Assembly: GCF_001584165.1 (NCBI RefSeq)
Contig: NZ_CP013233.1
Location: 682,001 to 746,000 of the forward strand
Length of the DNA stretch: 64,000 nt
Reading direction: 5' to 3'
DNA from: Collimonas arenae
GTDB taxonomy: Bacteria > Pseudomonadota > Gammaproteobacteria > Burkholderiales > Burkholderiaceae_D
The notes under the pieces: generated by a model
Seen by the model: the letters and a program-made list of their open reading frames with translations, nothing else
Databases searched by the model: none
What the model was told of the DNA's origin: nothing
Made by a program: the position numbers and the translations under genes
In this document: positions 21,393-31,109 of the stretch, in pieces
Layout: each line of letters opens with the position of its first letter
Position numbering within the stretch: the first letter of the stretch is position 1

Positions 21393-22670
21393 TCAGGTTC
21401 TGGCCACTGTGGCGCTGTTGTCCTTGTAGCCGCGATACAGCAGAAACAGGATGGTGGCTCCCACCACGTCAAACATGCCCAGAGCCGCAAACAGCGGGGT
21501 GTAGCCGATCGATTCGGCCAATTGTCCGATCAACAGTGAAAACGAGAGGCCGCCAATCCAGCTGATCATGCCCGTCAGACCGTTGGCCGTGCCGACTTCA
21601 CGGGTGTTGAAGACATCGGTAGTCATGGTGTTGACCAGGCCGGAAATCATTTGATGGGCGAAGCCGCCAATGCAGAACAGGGCGATTGCCGTGTACGGAC
21701 TCTGCACGTAGCCGACGAAGCCGACGCTGGTCATCAGCAACGCACCGGTAGCGATGCCGGCGATGCGCGAGTTGACCAGTTTGAGCTTGAAATGCTTCAT
21801 CATGAATGGCGACAGGTAGCCACCCAGGATACCGCCCATGTCAGCGGCAAAGAATGGCATCCAGCCGAATATCGCGAACTCTTTCAGATTCATGCCGCGC
21901 ACCGAAATGAAGTACAGAGGAATCCAGAAATTGAAGGTTTGCCAGGCTGGTTCCGCCAGGAAGCGGGTGATTGCAATGCCCCAGAAGCGGCGCGTGCTGA
22001 CGATGGTCTTGATGGATGGCTTGGCGTGCGCCTGGCTCTCGGCGATGCTTTCCTGGCCGGAGAGAATGTAGTCGCGTTCTGTCTCAGACAGGTTGGGGTG
22101 GTCTTTCGGTGCTCGGTAGAAGAAGAACCACAGGCCGGCGAAGATGAAGCCCATTGCCCCGGTGACGATAAACGCTGCCTGCCAACTGTGCTTGTACAGC
22201 AACCAGGCCACAAGTACCGGTGCAATCACTGCGCCCATCGAGGTGCCAGCGTTGAAATAGCCTACCGCAACAGAACGTTCCTGTTTTGGAAACCACTCCG
22301 ACACGGCCTTGATCCCTGCCGGAATCGCGGCGGCCTCGGTCAGGCCGAGCAAGCCGCGGAAGAACGCCAGCGACATCCAGCCGGTGGCAAAGCCATGCAA
22401 CATGCCGACCACCGACCAGGCGGCGGCAAACAGGGCAAAACCAACTTTCAAACCGAGAAAGTCGATGATATAGCCGCACACCGGTTGCATGATGGTGTAG
22501 GCGACCTGGAAGGCCGCCACCACATACGAGTATTCCTTGGTGGTGAAATCCAGATCGTGCTTCAGCGTGTCGGCCAGCACGCCCAGTGAATTGCGCGATA
22601 TGTAGTTCAGAATGGTGCCAAAACAGACGAGGGCAATAATCCACCAGCGCAAACCTTTGATACGTTTCAT
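21393..22670 (-). CDS. MFS transporter, anion:cation symporter (hexuronate/aldarate type)
   Basis: A 12-segment major facilitator of the ACS type (ExuT/GudP-like). It begins MKRIKGLRWWIIALVCFGT at 22670; a TTG 36 bases further up is less likely. Typical features are LNYISRNSLGVL in the first segment, a large cytoplasmic loop rich in charges after segment 6 (near 21990-22090), and GLTEAAAIPAGIKAVSEWFP, which matches the organic-acid branch. Between GH31 and the epimerase in one operon, it probably imports a uronate or uronate-containing sugar by proton symport. Confidence 0.87.
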   Translation of the reverse strand: MKRIKGLRWWIIALVCFGTILNYISRNSLGVLADTLKHDLDFTTKEYSYVVAAFQVAYTIMQPVCGYIIDFLGLKVGFALFAAAWSVVGMLHGFATGWMSLAFFRGLLGLTEAAAIPAGIKAVSEWFPKQERSVAVGYFNAGTSMGAVIAPVLVAWLLYKHSWQAAFIVTGAMGFIFAGLWFFFYRAPKDHPNLSETERDYILSGQESIAESQAHAKPSIKTIVSTRRFWGIAITRFLAEPAWQTFNFWIPLYFISVRGMNLKEFAIFGWMPFFAADMGGILGGYLSPFMMKHFKLKLVNSRIAGIATGALLMTSVGFVGYVQSPYTAIALFCIGGFAHQMISGLVNTMTTDVFNTREVGTANGLTGMISWIGGLSFSLLIGQLAESIGYTPLFAALGMFDVVGATILFLLYRGYKDNSATVART

Positions 22671-22719
22671 ATTTTTGTCTCGGTTAGTTTTTATAAGCAA
22701 CGCCAATCTGGCGCCACGG

Positions 22720-23669
22720 TTATTCCGGAATTGCAGTTACATCGAAAAAATCCAGCCTGACGTCGCAGCTGAATGTGTGGCCGTGGGCAAGGCATTGAAG
22801 GCCGGTGTTTGACAATCCGGCTTGCGCCAGGTTGAAGGCGTCGGCGACATGCGTTACCGGTTCAATACAAAAATAATCGCGCATTGCCGGAGCATGCAGT
22901 ACCAAATGCGATACGGACGGCGATGCCGAGATATCAATGCGATTACCCTGTTTGTCTGCGACGCTGGCTTGTCGCTGCCAGCCGCCGTAGTAGTGAGTCA
23001 ACTCGTCGTCGGCTGCGATCGCGCGCGCGGAACGATAGTCGTGTTGCGCCGTTATCTCATCAACTCCGGTTGCCACATGTTCGGCGTCGGCATGCCACAG
23101 CTGCAGGGCGTCAAAGGCAACATGCTGCGCGAAGCGGCGTGGAAAGTAAGGATGGAAACCGGCGCCGAGCGGCATTGGCGGCAATGCGTCGTCGCTGAGA
23201 TTGCGGAATTCGAGTTTCATGCTGAGCGCGCCAGCATCCAGTACGATTTTTTGTCTCGCCTCGAATGCCCATGGCCAGCCGTGTTCGCCAGCATGGTGGC
23301 TGTACAGCATCTCCGCGCTGCTGTCGTCGCAATCCAATAGTTTCCATTCTGCGGTGTGGCCAAAGCCGTGCATAGCGTGGTGTTCACCGGGGTGCAGCGG
23401 CAACGCAAGTTGCAGGCCTTCCCAGGAAAATTTTCCGGCGCGGATGCGGTTGGAAAACGGCAGCAAGGGATAGATGCCGGCTTTGGCCATACGGTAGCTG
23501 GGAAGCCATCCTGGCGACATTGCTCCGCCATCGGCACGATCCAGTCCATCGCCTTGCCGTCGTGCGACGAGCTCAATGAGGTGACTCGTCCGCCGGCAGA
23601 CGGCGAGAGCGTTAGCCGCCAGCCGTCTTTGCTCAGCACGATTTCCGGCGCGAGATGAAGTGTCTTCAT
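22720..23669 (-). pseudogene. aldose 1-epimerase family protein (frameshifted)
   Basis: A mutarotase-like enzyme that interconverts alpha and beta anomers. Catalytic-type residues appear as MHGFGHTAEW and GAGFHPYF (His), with IEPVTHVADAFN (Glu). The N-terminus is MKTLHLAPEIVLSKDGWRL at 23669. The frame breaks at the GGG run 23500-23502. One base added there gives RQDGFPSYRMAKAGIYPLLP. Its start overlaps the udh stop by four bases, so it is translationally coupled. It probably supplies the anomer needed by uronate dehydrogenase, which acts on a cyclic sugar acid; inference from context. Confidence 0.87.
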
Positions 23670-24451
23670 TTATTGTTGGAGTAATCCACGGCAGCGAAGC
23701 CGCCGCCCTGAAACCGTTCCGCTAACGGTCCTCCCCTGCTTGGAATATCTGCGATTCGCGCGGCAAAGTCTTCTGCGTTGCTTTGCGGTTGATAGCCGAT
23801 GGGATTGTCAGTCTGCTGCCACCAGCGGCGCGTATTGGCCGACACGCCGTACATGATCTGGAATCCGACTTGCGGCGCTTCTATGCAGCATTCGACCAGG
23901 TGCTGCATGTCGGGATGCGATAGCCAGGTATGCAGATGGCGCCGTTCGAATGGTTCGGTCTCGAACGAACCGATACGCAGGCAAACCGATTCGACGCCGT
24001 GCTTGTCGTAATACAGCCGAGCGATGCCTTCGCCCCAGACCTTGCTGATGCCGTACAGGCTGTCCGGTCTTACTGCAGCGTATTCGTCGATTTCGGTTTC
24101 CACCGGATACATGCCGATGGCGTGATTGGAGCTTGGATAGACGACGCGCACTGTATGGGAACGGGCAGCCTGATACACGCTGAGCAGGGCTTTCAGGTTG
24201 TGCTCGATCAGCAGATCAAGTTCAAGATCGGTGCCGATGCCTGCCATGTGCACCACCGCGTCTGCCCCTGCCAGCAGCTCTGAACAAAAGGCCGCATCTC
24301 GCAGATCACCGGCATGCAGGGTTTCGTGTGCGGCCATCGGGCCGAGCGGTTTTATGTCATTGAGCCGCAACTGATAACGGCCATCCGACCATTGCTGTCT
24401 GAGGACTTTGCCGATATTGCCGGCGGCGCCGGTAAGCACGATGGTTTTCAT
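23666..24451 (-). CDS. udh: uronate dehydrogenase
   Basis: NAD-dependent short-chain (extended-type) dehydrogenase that oxidises D-glucuronate or D-galacturonate to the aldarolactone. The 261 residues show GAAGNIG for NAD, the catalytic Tyr and Lys in LYGISK, and the segments SSNHAIGMYP and YGVSANTRRWW, which resemble characterised Udh proteins of Pseudomonas and Agrobacterium. Four-base overlaps with the lactonase gene upstream and the epimerase downstream mark a tightly coupled operon. The frame is intact. Confidence 0.9.
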   Translation of the reverse strand: MKTIVLTGAAGNIGKVLRQQWSDGRYQLRLNDIKPLGPMAAHETLHAGDLRDAAFCSELLAGADAVVHMAGIGTDLELDLLIEHNLKALLSVYQAARSHTVRVVYPSSNHAIGMYPVETEIDEYAAVRPDSLYGISKVWGEGIARLYYDKHGVESVCLRIGSFETEPFERRHLHTWLSHPDMQHLVECCIEAPQVGFQIMYGVSANTRRWWQQTDNPIGYQPQSNAEDFAARIADIPSRGGPLAERFQGGGFAAVDYSNNK

Positions 24452-25337
24452 ATGCCGAACTCCGCGACAGGTGTACCCGCCACCGGCATGCTCACTGCAA
24501 ACAGTGCGCCGGCCAATGGTTCCTGCGCCAGTTCATCGGCGCTCATGTTTTCGGTAAGTGATGTGACGTACAGCGTTTTCAGGTCGCTGCCGCCGAAGGC
24601 GCACATGGTTGGGCGCGTTACCGGCAGTGGCAGATAACCCAGCAATTCGCCTTGCGGTGAAAATTTGTTGATGCGTCCGGCGGTAATGCCGCAACCCCAA
24701 TAGCAGCCGTCGACGTCGACTGCGCCGCCGTCGGGGCGGCCCCATTCCGCTTGCATCTGCACGAATATTTCGCGCGGCCGAGCGTGCCGCTGGCGACATC
24801 GAAGTCATAGCGATAGATCACTGCCCGGCGCGAATCGGAGTGATACATGGTGCGGCCGTCAGGGCTCCATGCCAGACCATTGGACACCACCAGTCCGTTG
24901 CCGTGGGCGCTGACGCTGCCGTCCGGCGCCAACCGATAGAGCGAGGCGCAGGCTTGCTTGTCGGCGCGGTCGTCCATGGTGCCGGCCCAGAACGCACCGT
25001 CCGGCCCGGTCTTGCCGTCGTTGAGACGATTGTGCGAAATATGCGGTTCCGGATGGGCAATCAGGGTCCAGCTGGCGTCAGCCGGATCAAACCAATGAAA
25101 GCCGCTGCGCAATGCGGCGACAATCTTGCCGTTCTTTGCCAGGCTGATCGAGCCGATTGCGGCAGGCGCCGGCCAGCTGCGTTGCTGTCCGGAGAGCGGA
25201 TCAAAGCGATACAGCGCCGGTTTCAGAATGTCCACCCAATACAAGACTTGTTCACGTTGCGACCACACCGGCGACTCGCCGACGATTGCACCCTCGTCGC
25301 AGATCACGCGGACTGGATAATCAAATTGCTGAATCAT
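24448..25337 (-). pseudogene. SMP-30/gluconolactonase family lactonase (frameshifted)
   Basis: A six-bladed beta-propeller lactonase of the SMP-30 family. Metal-site and family segments are GESPVWSQREQVLYWVDI, NRLNDGKTGPDGAFWAGTMD and VSNGLAWSPDGRTMYHSDS. The frame breaks at about 24771-24776. One base restores GRAEIFVQMQAEWGRPDGGAVD and runs to 24448, about 297 residues, normal length. Next to uronate dehydrogenase and glucarate dehydratase, it most likely opens glucaro- or galactarolactone to the aldarate. Confidence 0.88.
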
Positions 25338-25428
25338 GGTGCTACCTCATTGCGGGTCATGCGATGGTTGGGTATACAGGTCTATATGATGCTGGCTTCT
25401 TGAAAACTTGGTCGCCGCGCGCGCTGTT

Positions 25429-26784
25429 CTAGCGCAGCAGGCAAGGCTTCTTGTTGTCGAATTTCCAGCCTGGGATCAGGTATTGCATAGCAATGGCATC
25501 GTCACGCGCACCCAGTCCCATATTGCGATACAGCTGATGCGCGGCCTCCAGTTCTGCCAGGTCGAGTTCGATGCCGAGACCGGGTGCTTTGGGCACCTCA
25601 ACCATGCCGCCGACGATCTGCAGCGGTTCCTTGGTCAGGCGCTGGCCGTCCTGCCAGATCCAATGGGTATCGATGGCGGTGATGCTGCCGGGCGCAGCCG
25701 CAGCCACGTGCGTAAACATCGCCAGCGAGATATCGAAATGATTGTTGGAATGTGAGCCCCAGGTCAGGCCCCATTCATGGCACATCTGCGCCACTCGGAC
25801 CGAACCTTGCATGGTCCAGAAATGCGGGTCGGCCAGCGGGATGTCGACCGATTGCAGCTGGATTGCGTGGCCCATTTCGCGCCAATCGGTGGCGATCATG
25901 TTGGTCGCGGTTTGCAGGCCGGTCGCGCGACGGAACTCGGCCATGACTTCGCGTCCGGAAAAACCGTTCTCGGCGCCGCAGGGGTCTTCTGCATAGGCCA
26001 GCACGTAATGCTGGTCGCGGCACAGGCGGATCGCGTCCTTGAGCAGCCAGCCGCCATTTGGATCGAGTGTGATGCGCGCTTGCGGAAAGCGTTCCGCCAA
26101 TGCGGTCACAGCTTCCATTTCATCTTCGCCGCGCAGCACGCCGCCCTTGAGCTTGAAATCGTTGAAGCCGTAACGTTGATAGGCTGCTTCCGCCAGCGCG
26201 ACTACCGCTTGCGCGTCGAGCGCCGGTTGGTGGCGCAGGCGCAGCCAGTCGTCTTCGGCATCAAGTTCGTTGGCGTAAGGCAGGTCGGTGGCGCTGCGGT
26301 CGCCGATGTAGAACAGGTAGCCGAGCATTTTCACCGCCTCGCGCTGCTGGCCTTCGCCTAGCAAGGCGGCCACTGGCACGCCGAGGAATTTTCCCAGCAG
26401 GTCGAGCAGGGCGGCTTCCAGCGCCGTCACAGCGTGGATGGCGATGCGCAGGTCAAAGGTTTGCAGCCCGCGGCCGCCGGCATCGCGGTCGCTGAAAGCG
26501 GTGCGGGCGCTGTTCAGGATGGCCTGGTAGTTGCCGATGGCTTTGCCCAGCAGCAGCGGGCGCGCATCTTCCAGCGTTTGCCGGATGCGTTCGCCGCCCG
26601 GCACTTCGCCGACGCCAGTATTGCCGGCGCTGTCGGTAAGGATCACGATGTTGCGGGTGAAGTAGGGGCCGTGTGCACCGCTCAGGTTGAGCAACATGCT
26701 GTCGCGTCCGGCGACCGGCACCACGCGCATGTCGACGATGAGGGGAGTGCTCGATAGCGGAAATTGCGTGCTCGATGATGTCAT
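25429..26784 (-). CDS. gudD: glucarate dehydratase
   Basis: Enolase-superfamily enzyme that dehydrates D-glucarate (and L-idarate) to 5-keto-4-deoxy-D-glucarate. The 451 residues match the GudD family: the KxK general base in NDFKLKGG, metal ligands in LDPNGGW and [20 protein letters not shown], and the His-Asp dyad in [10 protein letters not shown]. First structural gene of the operon after the regulator. The next enzyme of the route (KdgD dehydratase or GarL aldolase) is not in the window. Confidence 0.93.
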   Translation of the reverse strand: MTSSSTQFPLSSTPLIVDMRVVPVAGRDSMLLNLSGAHGPYFTRNIVILTDSAGNTGVGEVPGGERIRQTLEDARPLLLGKAIGNYQAILNSARTAFSDRDAGGRGLQTFDLRIAIHAVTALEAALLDLLGKFLGVPVAALLGEGQQREAVKMLGYLFYIGDRSATDLPYANELDAEDDWLRLRHQPALDAQAVVALAEAAYQRYGFNDFKLKGGVLRGEDEMEAVTALAERFPQARITLDPNGGWLLKDAIRLCRDQHYVLAYAEDPCGAENGFSGREVMAEFRRATGLQTATNMIATDWREMGHAIQLQSVDIPLADPHFWTMQGSVRVAQMCHEWGLTWGSHSNNHFDISLAMFTHVAAAAPGSITAIDTHWIWQDGQRLTKEPLQIVGGMVEVPKAPGLGIELDLAELEAAHQLYRNMGLGARDDAIAMQYLIPGWKFDNKKPCLLR

Positions 26785-26905
26785 GTAAGGTTGCCTGTGG
26801 CTAAGTGGATATCGAATCGGGTGCTGCTGCCGGTACTCGCCTCGGGTTGCCGTAGAGCGGTTGCGCCTGGCGTGCCTGGCATGGTTCTAGTTGCTTTATT
26901 TTCAC

Positions 26906-26948
26906 AAAATGGGACCGCTACCAAAACAAATGGTAGCGGTCCCATTTT
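26906..26948. promoter_or_regulatory. hairpin with operator-like arms between the LacI-type gene and gudD
   Basis: An 18-base perfect stem (AAAATGGGACCGCTACCA at 26906-26923 against its complement at 26931-26948) with loop AAACAAA. The A/T flanks make it a credible bidirectional intrinsic terminator for the regulator gene. Each arm also holds TGGGACCGCTACCA, which matches TGATACCGTTACCA in front of the regulator gene (28091-28104) at 11 of 14 positions. It lies 122-164 bases upstream of gudD. It could therefore be terminator, operator or both; the double role is inference. Confidence 0.6.
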
Positions 26949-26982
26949 TAGGTGTCAATGCTTATTTTTGTAAAAGGAATGT

Positions 26983-28065
26983 TTAAACGCTAGCGCGCTC
27001 TATGATGGTGAAGCCGATATCGCAGACTGGTTCGGCGATGCTTTTTCCTTCGGACCGTGCGATGATGAAGCGGGCTGCAGTGCTGCCGATAATGGTGCCG
27101 TCGATGCGCACGGTTGTGAGCGGTGGATGCAGGTCGCGCGAAAAAGCCAGGTCGCCCAAGCCGATCACCGCCAGCTGTTTTGGAATGGAAATGCCGCTGG
27201 CTTGGGCTTCAATCATGACGCCAAGCGCCAGCATGTCGGAGCTGCAAAACACGGCGTCGATATCCGGTGCACGCGCCAGCAATCCTTGCAATGCGCTACG
27301 GCCATGGCCAAGCGTGGTTGGTGCGGCCACTTCGCAGGATGGGATATCGTTGGCTTGTGCCGGCGCCATGCCGAGCCGCACCGCTTCCTTTGAAAAGGCA
27401 CTGACGCGGCGGCGGCTACGATCGTCGCTAGCGCCGATGGCAGCGACCCGGCGGCGACCTGCGGCGTGCAGATACTGGGCCACTGCAATGCCGATCTTTT
27501 CATGGGAGAAACCGACCAGCATGTCGACCGGCGTCGGCGTCAGATCCCAGGTTTCGACCACGGGAATGCCGCTCGCCAGCAAGCGCCGTCGGGCTTGCGC
27601 GGATCGGTTGATCCCGGTCAGCACGATGCCGTCGGGCCGACGGCCGATGATGGCGTCGAGCAAGGCGTCCTCGCGTGAATTTTCGTAGCCGCTCTGACCC
27701 AGCATGACCTGGTAGCCGGCGGCAGCCAAGGTATCTGTCAGCGATTCCACGGTCTCCAGAAACATCGGCCCAGACAGGGTAGGTACAACCGCTGCCACGA
27801 GGCGGCTTTTCTGCGACGCCAGCGCGCCGGCCAGCAGGTTTGGCACGTAGCCTGTTTGCTGCACGGCAGCCTGGACTTTCTGCAGCACCTTGGCGGAAAC
27901 TGCATCGGGCGTGTTCAATGCGCGCGAAGCGGTGATCGGCGCCACACCAGCCAGCTTGGCGACGTCGCGCAAGGTAAAACCGCCGGTTTTGCGGCCGCCC
28001 TTGCGGCGCGCGGTGACATCGGCGACGACTGCATCCAGTAATGTTTCTTTTGTTTCTTTTTCCAT
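26983..28065 (-). CDS. LacI family transcriptional regulator of the uronate operon
   Basis: A 360-residue LacI/GalR repressor. The helix-turn-helix is FTLRDVAKLAGVAPITASRA with hinge helix residues YVPNLLAGALASQKS, followed by a periplasmic-binding-like effector domain. About 30 extra residues rich in Lys/Arg precede the DNA-binding domain. It is on the same strand and immediately upstream of gudD, and it is the obvious local regulator. A candidate operator lies 26 bases upstream of its start, suggesting autoregulation. Confidence 0.92.
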   Translation of the reverse strand: MEKETKETLLDAVVADVTARRKGGRKTGGFTLRDVAKLAGVAPITASRALNTPDAVSAKVLQKVQAAVQQTGYVPNLLAGALASQKSRLVAAVVPTLSGPMFLETVESLTDTLAAAGYQVMLGQSGYENSREDALLDAIIGRRPDGIVLTGINRSAQARRRLLASGIPVVETWDLTPTPVDMLVGFSHEKIGIAVAQYLHAAGRRRVAAIGASDDRSRRRVSAFSKEAVRLGMAPAQANDIPSCEVAAPTTLGHGRSALQGLLARAPDIDAVFCSSDMLALGVMIEAQASGISIPKQLAVIGLGDLAFSRDLHPPLTTVRIDGTIIGSTAARFIIARSEGKSIAEPVCDIGFTIIERASV

Positions 28066-28090
28066 GGTGAAATTCTAACATCAATAAAAA

Positions 28091-28104
28091 TGATACCGTT
28101 ACCA
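28091..28104. promoter_or_regulatory. candidate LacI-family operator
   Basis: TGATACCGTTACCA is a near-palindrome with the central CG typical of LacI-family operators; 10 of 14 bases are symmetric. It sits in the gap between the divergent lacI-type gene and glpR, 26 bases from the former start. Similar 14-mers are in the hairpin at 26906-26948. Confidence 0.5.
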
Positions 28105-28234
28105 TCCTGTGGTTCGTGATGCAAATTTGTCGCATTGCGCGAGGCCAGTCCGCTACAATCCAGCCTGAATTCCCCCATGCTGAGGAATTCGAATCATAAT
28201 AAAAAACTTTAAAAATACCCACGGGACAGGTTTC

Positions 28235-29029
28235 ATGCCAGAGATATCAACGCAACAGCTTAATGCGCGCCAACAGGAATTATTGAGTTATGTGCAGCGC
28301 GACGGCTTCGTCACGGTTGAGCATCTGGCTACGCGTTTCCAGATGACGCAGCAGACGATTCGGCGCGATATCAACTTGCTGGCAGAAATGAACCTGCTAC
28401 AACGTTATCACGGCGGCGTTGGCTTGCCATCCAGCGCCGAGAATATCGCGTACGGTGCGCGCCAAGGCTTGTATTCGGAAGAGAAGCGTCGCATCGCTGC
28501 GCTGGTGGTCGAGCATATTCCAGACCAGGCAACGCTTTTCATCAATCTCGGCACTACCAACGAAGAAGTTGCCAAGGCCCTGAGTCGTCGCCGCAACTTG
28601 CGCGTCATCACCAACAACCTCAACGTGGCCGCCATCATGAGCGGCTATCCGGGCTGTGAAGTGATCATCACCGGTGGCGTAGTGCGCGCGCGCGACCTCG
28701 GCATCACCGGCGAGGAAACCATCGATTTCATCCGTCGTTTCAAGGTCGATTTCGGCATCATCGGCATTTCCAGCATCGAGGCAGATGGCACTTTGCGTGA
28801 TTTTGATTATCGTGAAGTGCGCGTGTCGGAGGCAATCATCGAACATTCGCGCACGGTATTCCTGGTCGCCGATCATTCGAAATTCTGGCGGCCGGCGCTG
28901 GTGCGGCTGGGCGACATTTCGAAGATCAATGCGCTGTTTACCGACCGGCCCGTGCCGGAAGAAATGAGTGGAATTTTCGAAGAGGCGAAGATCGATGTGT
29001 TTGTTGCGGATGGCAATAAACCAGTTTGA
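28235..29029 (+). CDS. glpR: DeoR family regulator, glycerol-3-phosphate regulon repressor
   Basis: A 264-residue DeoR-family repressor. The N-terminal helix-turn-helix is LSYVQRDGFVTVEHLATRFQ...TQQTIRRDINLL. The C-terminal sugar-phosphate sensor domain includes FINLGTTNEEVA, ITNNLNVA and ITGGVVRARDLGITGEETI. It matches the GlpR branch and stands directly before glpD-glpK-glpF. A palindrome upstream of glpD fits the GlpR operator. Effector expected: glycerol 3-phosphate. Confidence 0.92.
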   Translation: MPEISTQQLNARQQELLSYVQRDGFVTVEHLATRFQMTQQTIRRDINLLAEMNLLQRYHGGVGLPSSAENIAYGARQGLYSEEKRRIAALVVEHIPDQATLFINLGTTNEEVAKALSRRRNLRVITNNLNVAAIMSGYPGCEVIITGGVVRARDLGITGEETIDFIRRFKVDFGIIGISSIEADGTLRDFDYREVRVSEAIIEHSRTVFLVADHSKFWRPALVRLGDISKINALFTDRPVPEEMSGIFEEAKIDVFVADGNKPV

Positions 29030-29451
29030 TGTCCGGAATTTCCTTCCTTCATTGAAGTAAATAAGCGGCAACAGGCGCTATCGCGCTGCGTCTATCAGAC
29101 ACTGAGCCAAGTCGGCAGTGTTGTTTTTACCCATATGGCCCATCGCGGCCAACGACTCCTTCCCCGCACTGACTACATGATCTCGGCACGCATTGGCCTG
29201 ATTCCGGCCGCTGCTTTCCACGGCCGATTGCGCACGAGGGCAGTATAGAAATCGTCTATACATATTTAAGATTATTCCTATCAGTCAGTTGCTTCTAATA
29301 AATATAAATGATTATCAATGTTCGAATTCGAACAATATACTTTCGAATATAAATATTTTATGATGTCTGGTGACATTGCGAACATGCTTTTTTGCCAATT
29401 GGCAGCGGCGCGTTTGCCCGATGAGCGAGTTACCGACACAAGGAGATGGCT
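29030..29451. other. 422-base gap between glpR and glpD
   Basis: The first half (29040-29250) has ordinary GC and a minus-strand frame of 61 codons (29078-29263) with no recognisable similarity; I do not call it a gene. The second half (29265-29370) is strikingly AT-rich and holds the GlpR-like palindrome. This is the likely glpDKF promoter region. No RNA gene or mobile element was seen. Confidence 0.6.
29319..29334. promoter_or_regulatory. GlpR operator (perfect palindrome)
   Basis: TGTTCGAATTCGAACA is a perfect 16-base palindrome. It agrees with the enterobacterial GlpR consensus, which has TGTTCG and CGAACA half-sites. A degenerate second half-site (TTTCGAATA) follows at 29341 and a GCGAACA half-site at 29378. 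It lies about 118 bases before the glpD start in AT-rich DNA, placing it over the promoter. Confidence 0.75.
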
Positions 29452-30989
29452 GTGGCATCAGGTGAAATTGTTGATTTATTGGTGGTAGGCGGCGGCATCA
29501 ATGGCGCCGGAATTGCGCGCGATGCAGCTGGGCGCGGCCTGAGCGTGTTGCTTTGCGAACAGGATGACCTGGCTTCGCACACGTCGTCGGCCAGCACCAA
29601 ACTGATCCACGGCGGCTTGCGCTACCTGGAACACTACGAATTCAGCCTGGTCCGCAAGGCGCTGCAGGAACGTGAACGCTTGCTGCGCCTGGCGCCGCAT
29701 ATCATCGTGCCGCTGCGTTTCGTGATGCCGCACGTATCGAGCCTGCGGCCGGCCTGGATGATCCGCGCCGGCATGTTCTTGTACGACAATCTGGCCAAGC
29801 GTGAGTTGTTGCCAGGTTCACGCTCCATCGATTTCCGCAAGCATGTGGCCGGCAAACCATTGAAGAAAACTTTGATCAAGGGCTTTGTCTATTCCGACGC
29901 GGCGGTGCAGGATGCACGCCTGGTGGTGCTCAATGCGATGGATGCCAAGGAGCGCGGCGCCACGATTCTTACCAAGACACGCTTGATCGAAGCCAAGCAA
30001 GGCGAGCAATATTGGGACGCCACCTTGCAATCGACCCAGAGCGGCGAGATCACCGAAGTCAAGGCGCGTTGCGTAGTCAACGCCGCCGGTCCCTGGGTCG
30101 CCAGCTTGCTGAGCGGCGCTTTGCATACGTCGGCTCAGCATCACATTCGCTTGGTCAAGGGCAGTCACATCGTCACCAAGCGCTTGTTCGACCACGACCA
30201 TGCCTACATTTTCCAGAATCCCGACAAGCGCATCGTCTTCGCAATTCCATATGAAACCGATTTCACCCTGATCGGCACCACCGATGTCGAATACAGCGGT
30301 GATCCGAGCAAGGTCACGATTTCGGAAGAGGAAACCGCTTACCTGTGCGAATCGGTCAGCCGCTATTTCGAAGTCCCGGTAACGCCGGCGCAGGTGGTCT
30401 GGTCGTATGCCGGCGTGCGCCCGCTGCTGGAAGAAGAAATCGCCAACCCGTCCGCCGTCACACGCGATTACCGCCTGGAGTTGAAAGCCGAGCAGGCTTG
30501 GCGCCGGTGCTGTCGGTCTTCGGCGGCAAGATCACCACTTACCGCCGTCTGGCGGAAGAGGCGATGGAACATCTGCAGCCGTTGTTCGGCTACATGAAAG
30601 CGCACTGGACCGCAGACGAGGCGCTGCCTGGTGGCGATATGCCGAACGCCGATCTCGCAGAGTTCCATCGCATTTTCCAGCAACGACACGCTTGGTTGCC
30701 GGTCGCACTGGCTGCGCGCTATGCACGCACTTACGGCACTCGCAGCGCGCGCCTGCTGGACGGCATTCACGATGTTGCCGGCCTGGGCCAATTGTTTGGC
30801 GCCGATTTGTACGAAGCCGAAGTGCGCTACCTGATGCGCAACGAATGGGCGCTGACTGCAGACGATATCCTGTGGCGCCGTTCCAAGTTGGGGCTGCGTC
30901 TTGACGCGTCGGAAGTGGCGCGCCTGACAGCGTGGCTGGAGTCGCAGCAAGCGCAAGCGGCGCCGCAGCCGGCCACCATGCTCGCCTGA
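29452..30989 (+). pseudogene. glpD: aerobic glycerol-3-phosphate dehydrogenase (frameshifted)
   Basis: FAD-dependent membrane-associated dehydrogenase that oxidises glycerol 3-phosphate to dihydroxyacetone phosphate and feeds the quinone pool. FAD motif LLVVGGGINGAGIARDAAGR at the N-terminus; STKLIHGGLRYLE and TTDVEYSGDP are family segments. The start is probably GTG 29452, because AAGGAG (29440-29445) is 6 bases from it but abuts ATG 29446. The frame breaks at 30495-30496. One G restores AEQGLAPVLSVFGGKITTYR and continues to 30989, about 512 residues. Confidence 0.91.
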
Positions 30990-30997
30990 AATTCTGC

Positions 30998-31021
30998 TCC
31001 GGTGCAAATGCTTGCACCGGA
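30998..31021. other. hairpin between glpD and glpK
   Basis: TCCGGTGCAA (30998-31007) and TTGCACCGGA (31012-31021) form a perfect 10-base stem with loop ATGC. The bases after it are A-rich, not T-rich, so it is not a plus-strand terminator. It may stabilise or process the glpDKF transcript. Confidence 0.6.
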
Positions 31022-31109
31022 AGAAAAAAGAGACTGATCCGGAATTGCTACGGATCAAAGTCGACAACCGGTCCGCGCAAGCGGATTCACAAACCTTGGA
31101 GTAGACAAG

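Noticed and set aside
29078..29263. 61-codon minus-strand frame between glpR and glpD
   Set aside because: No ribosome site, no recognisable sequence, and it ends near the glpR stop. It might be a relic, but nothing supports it.
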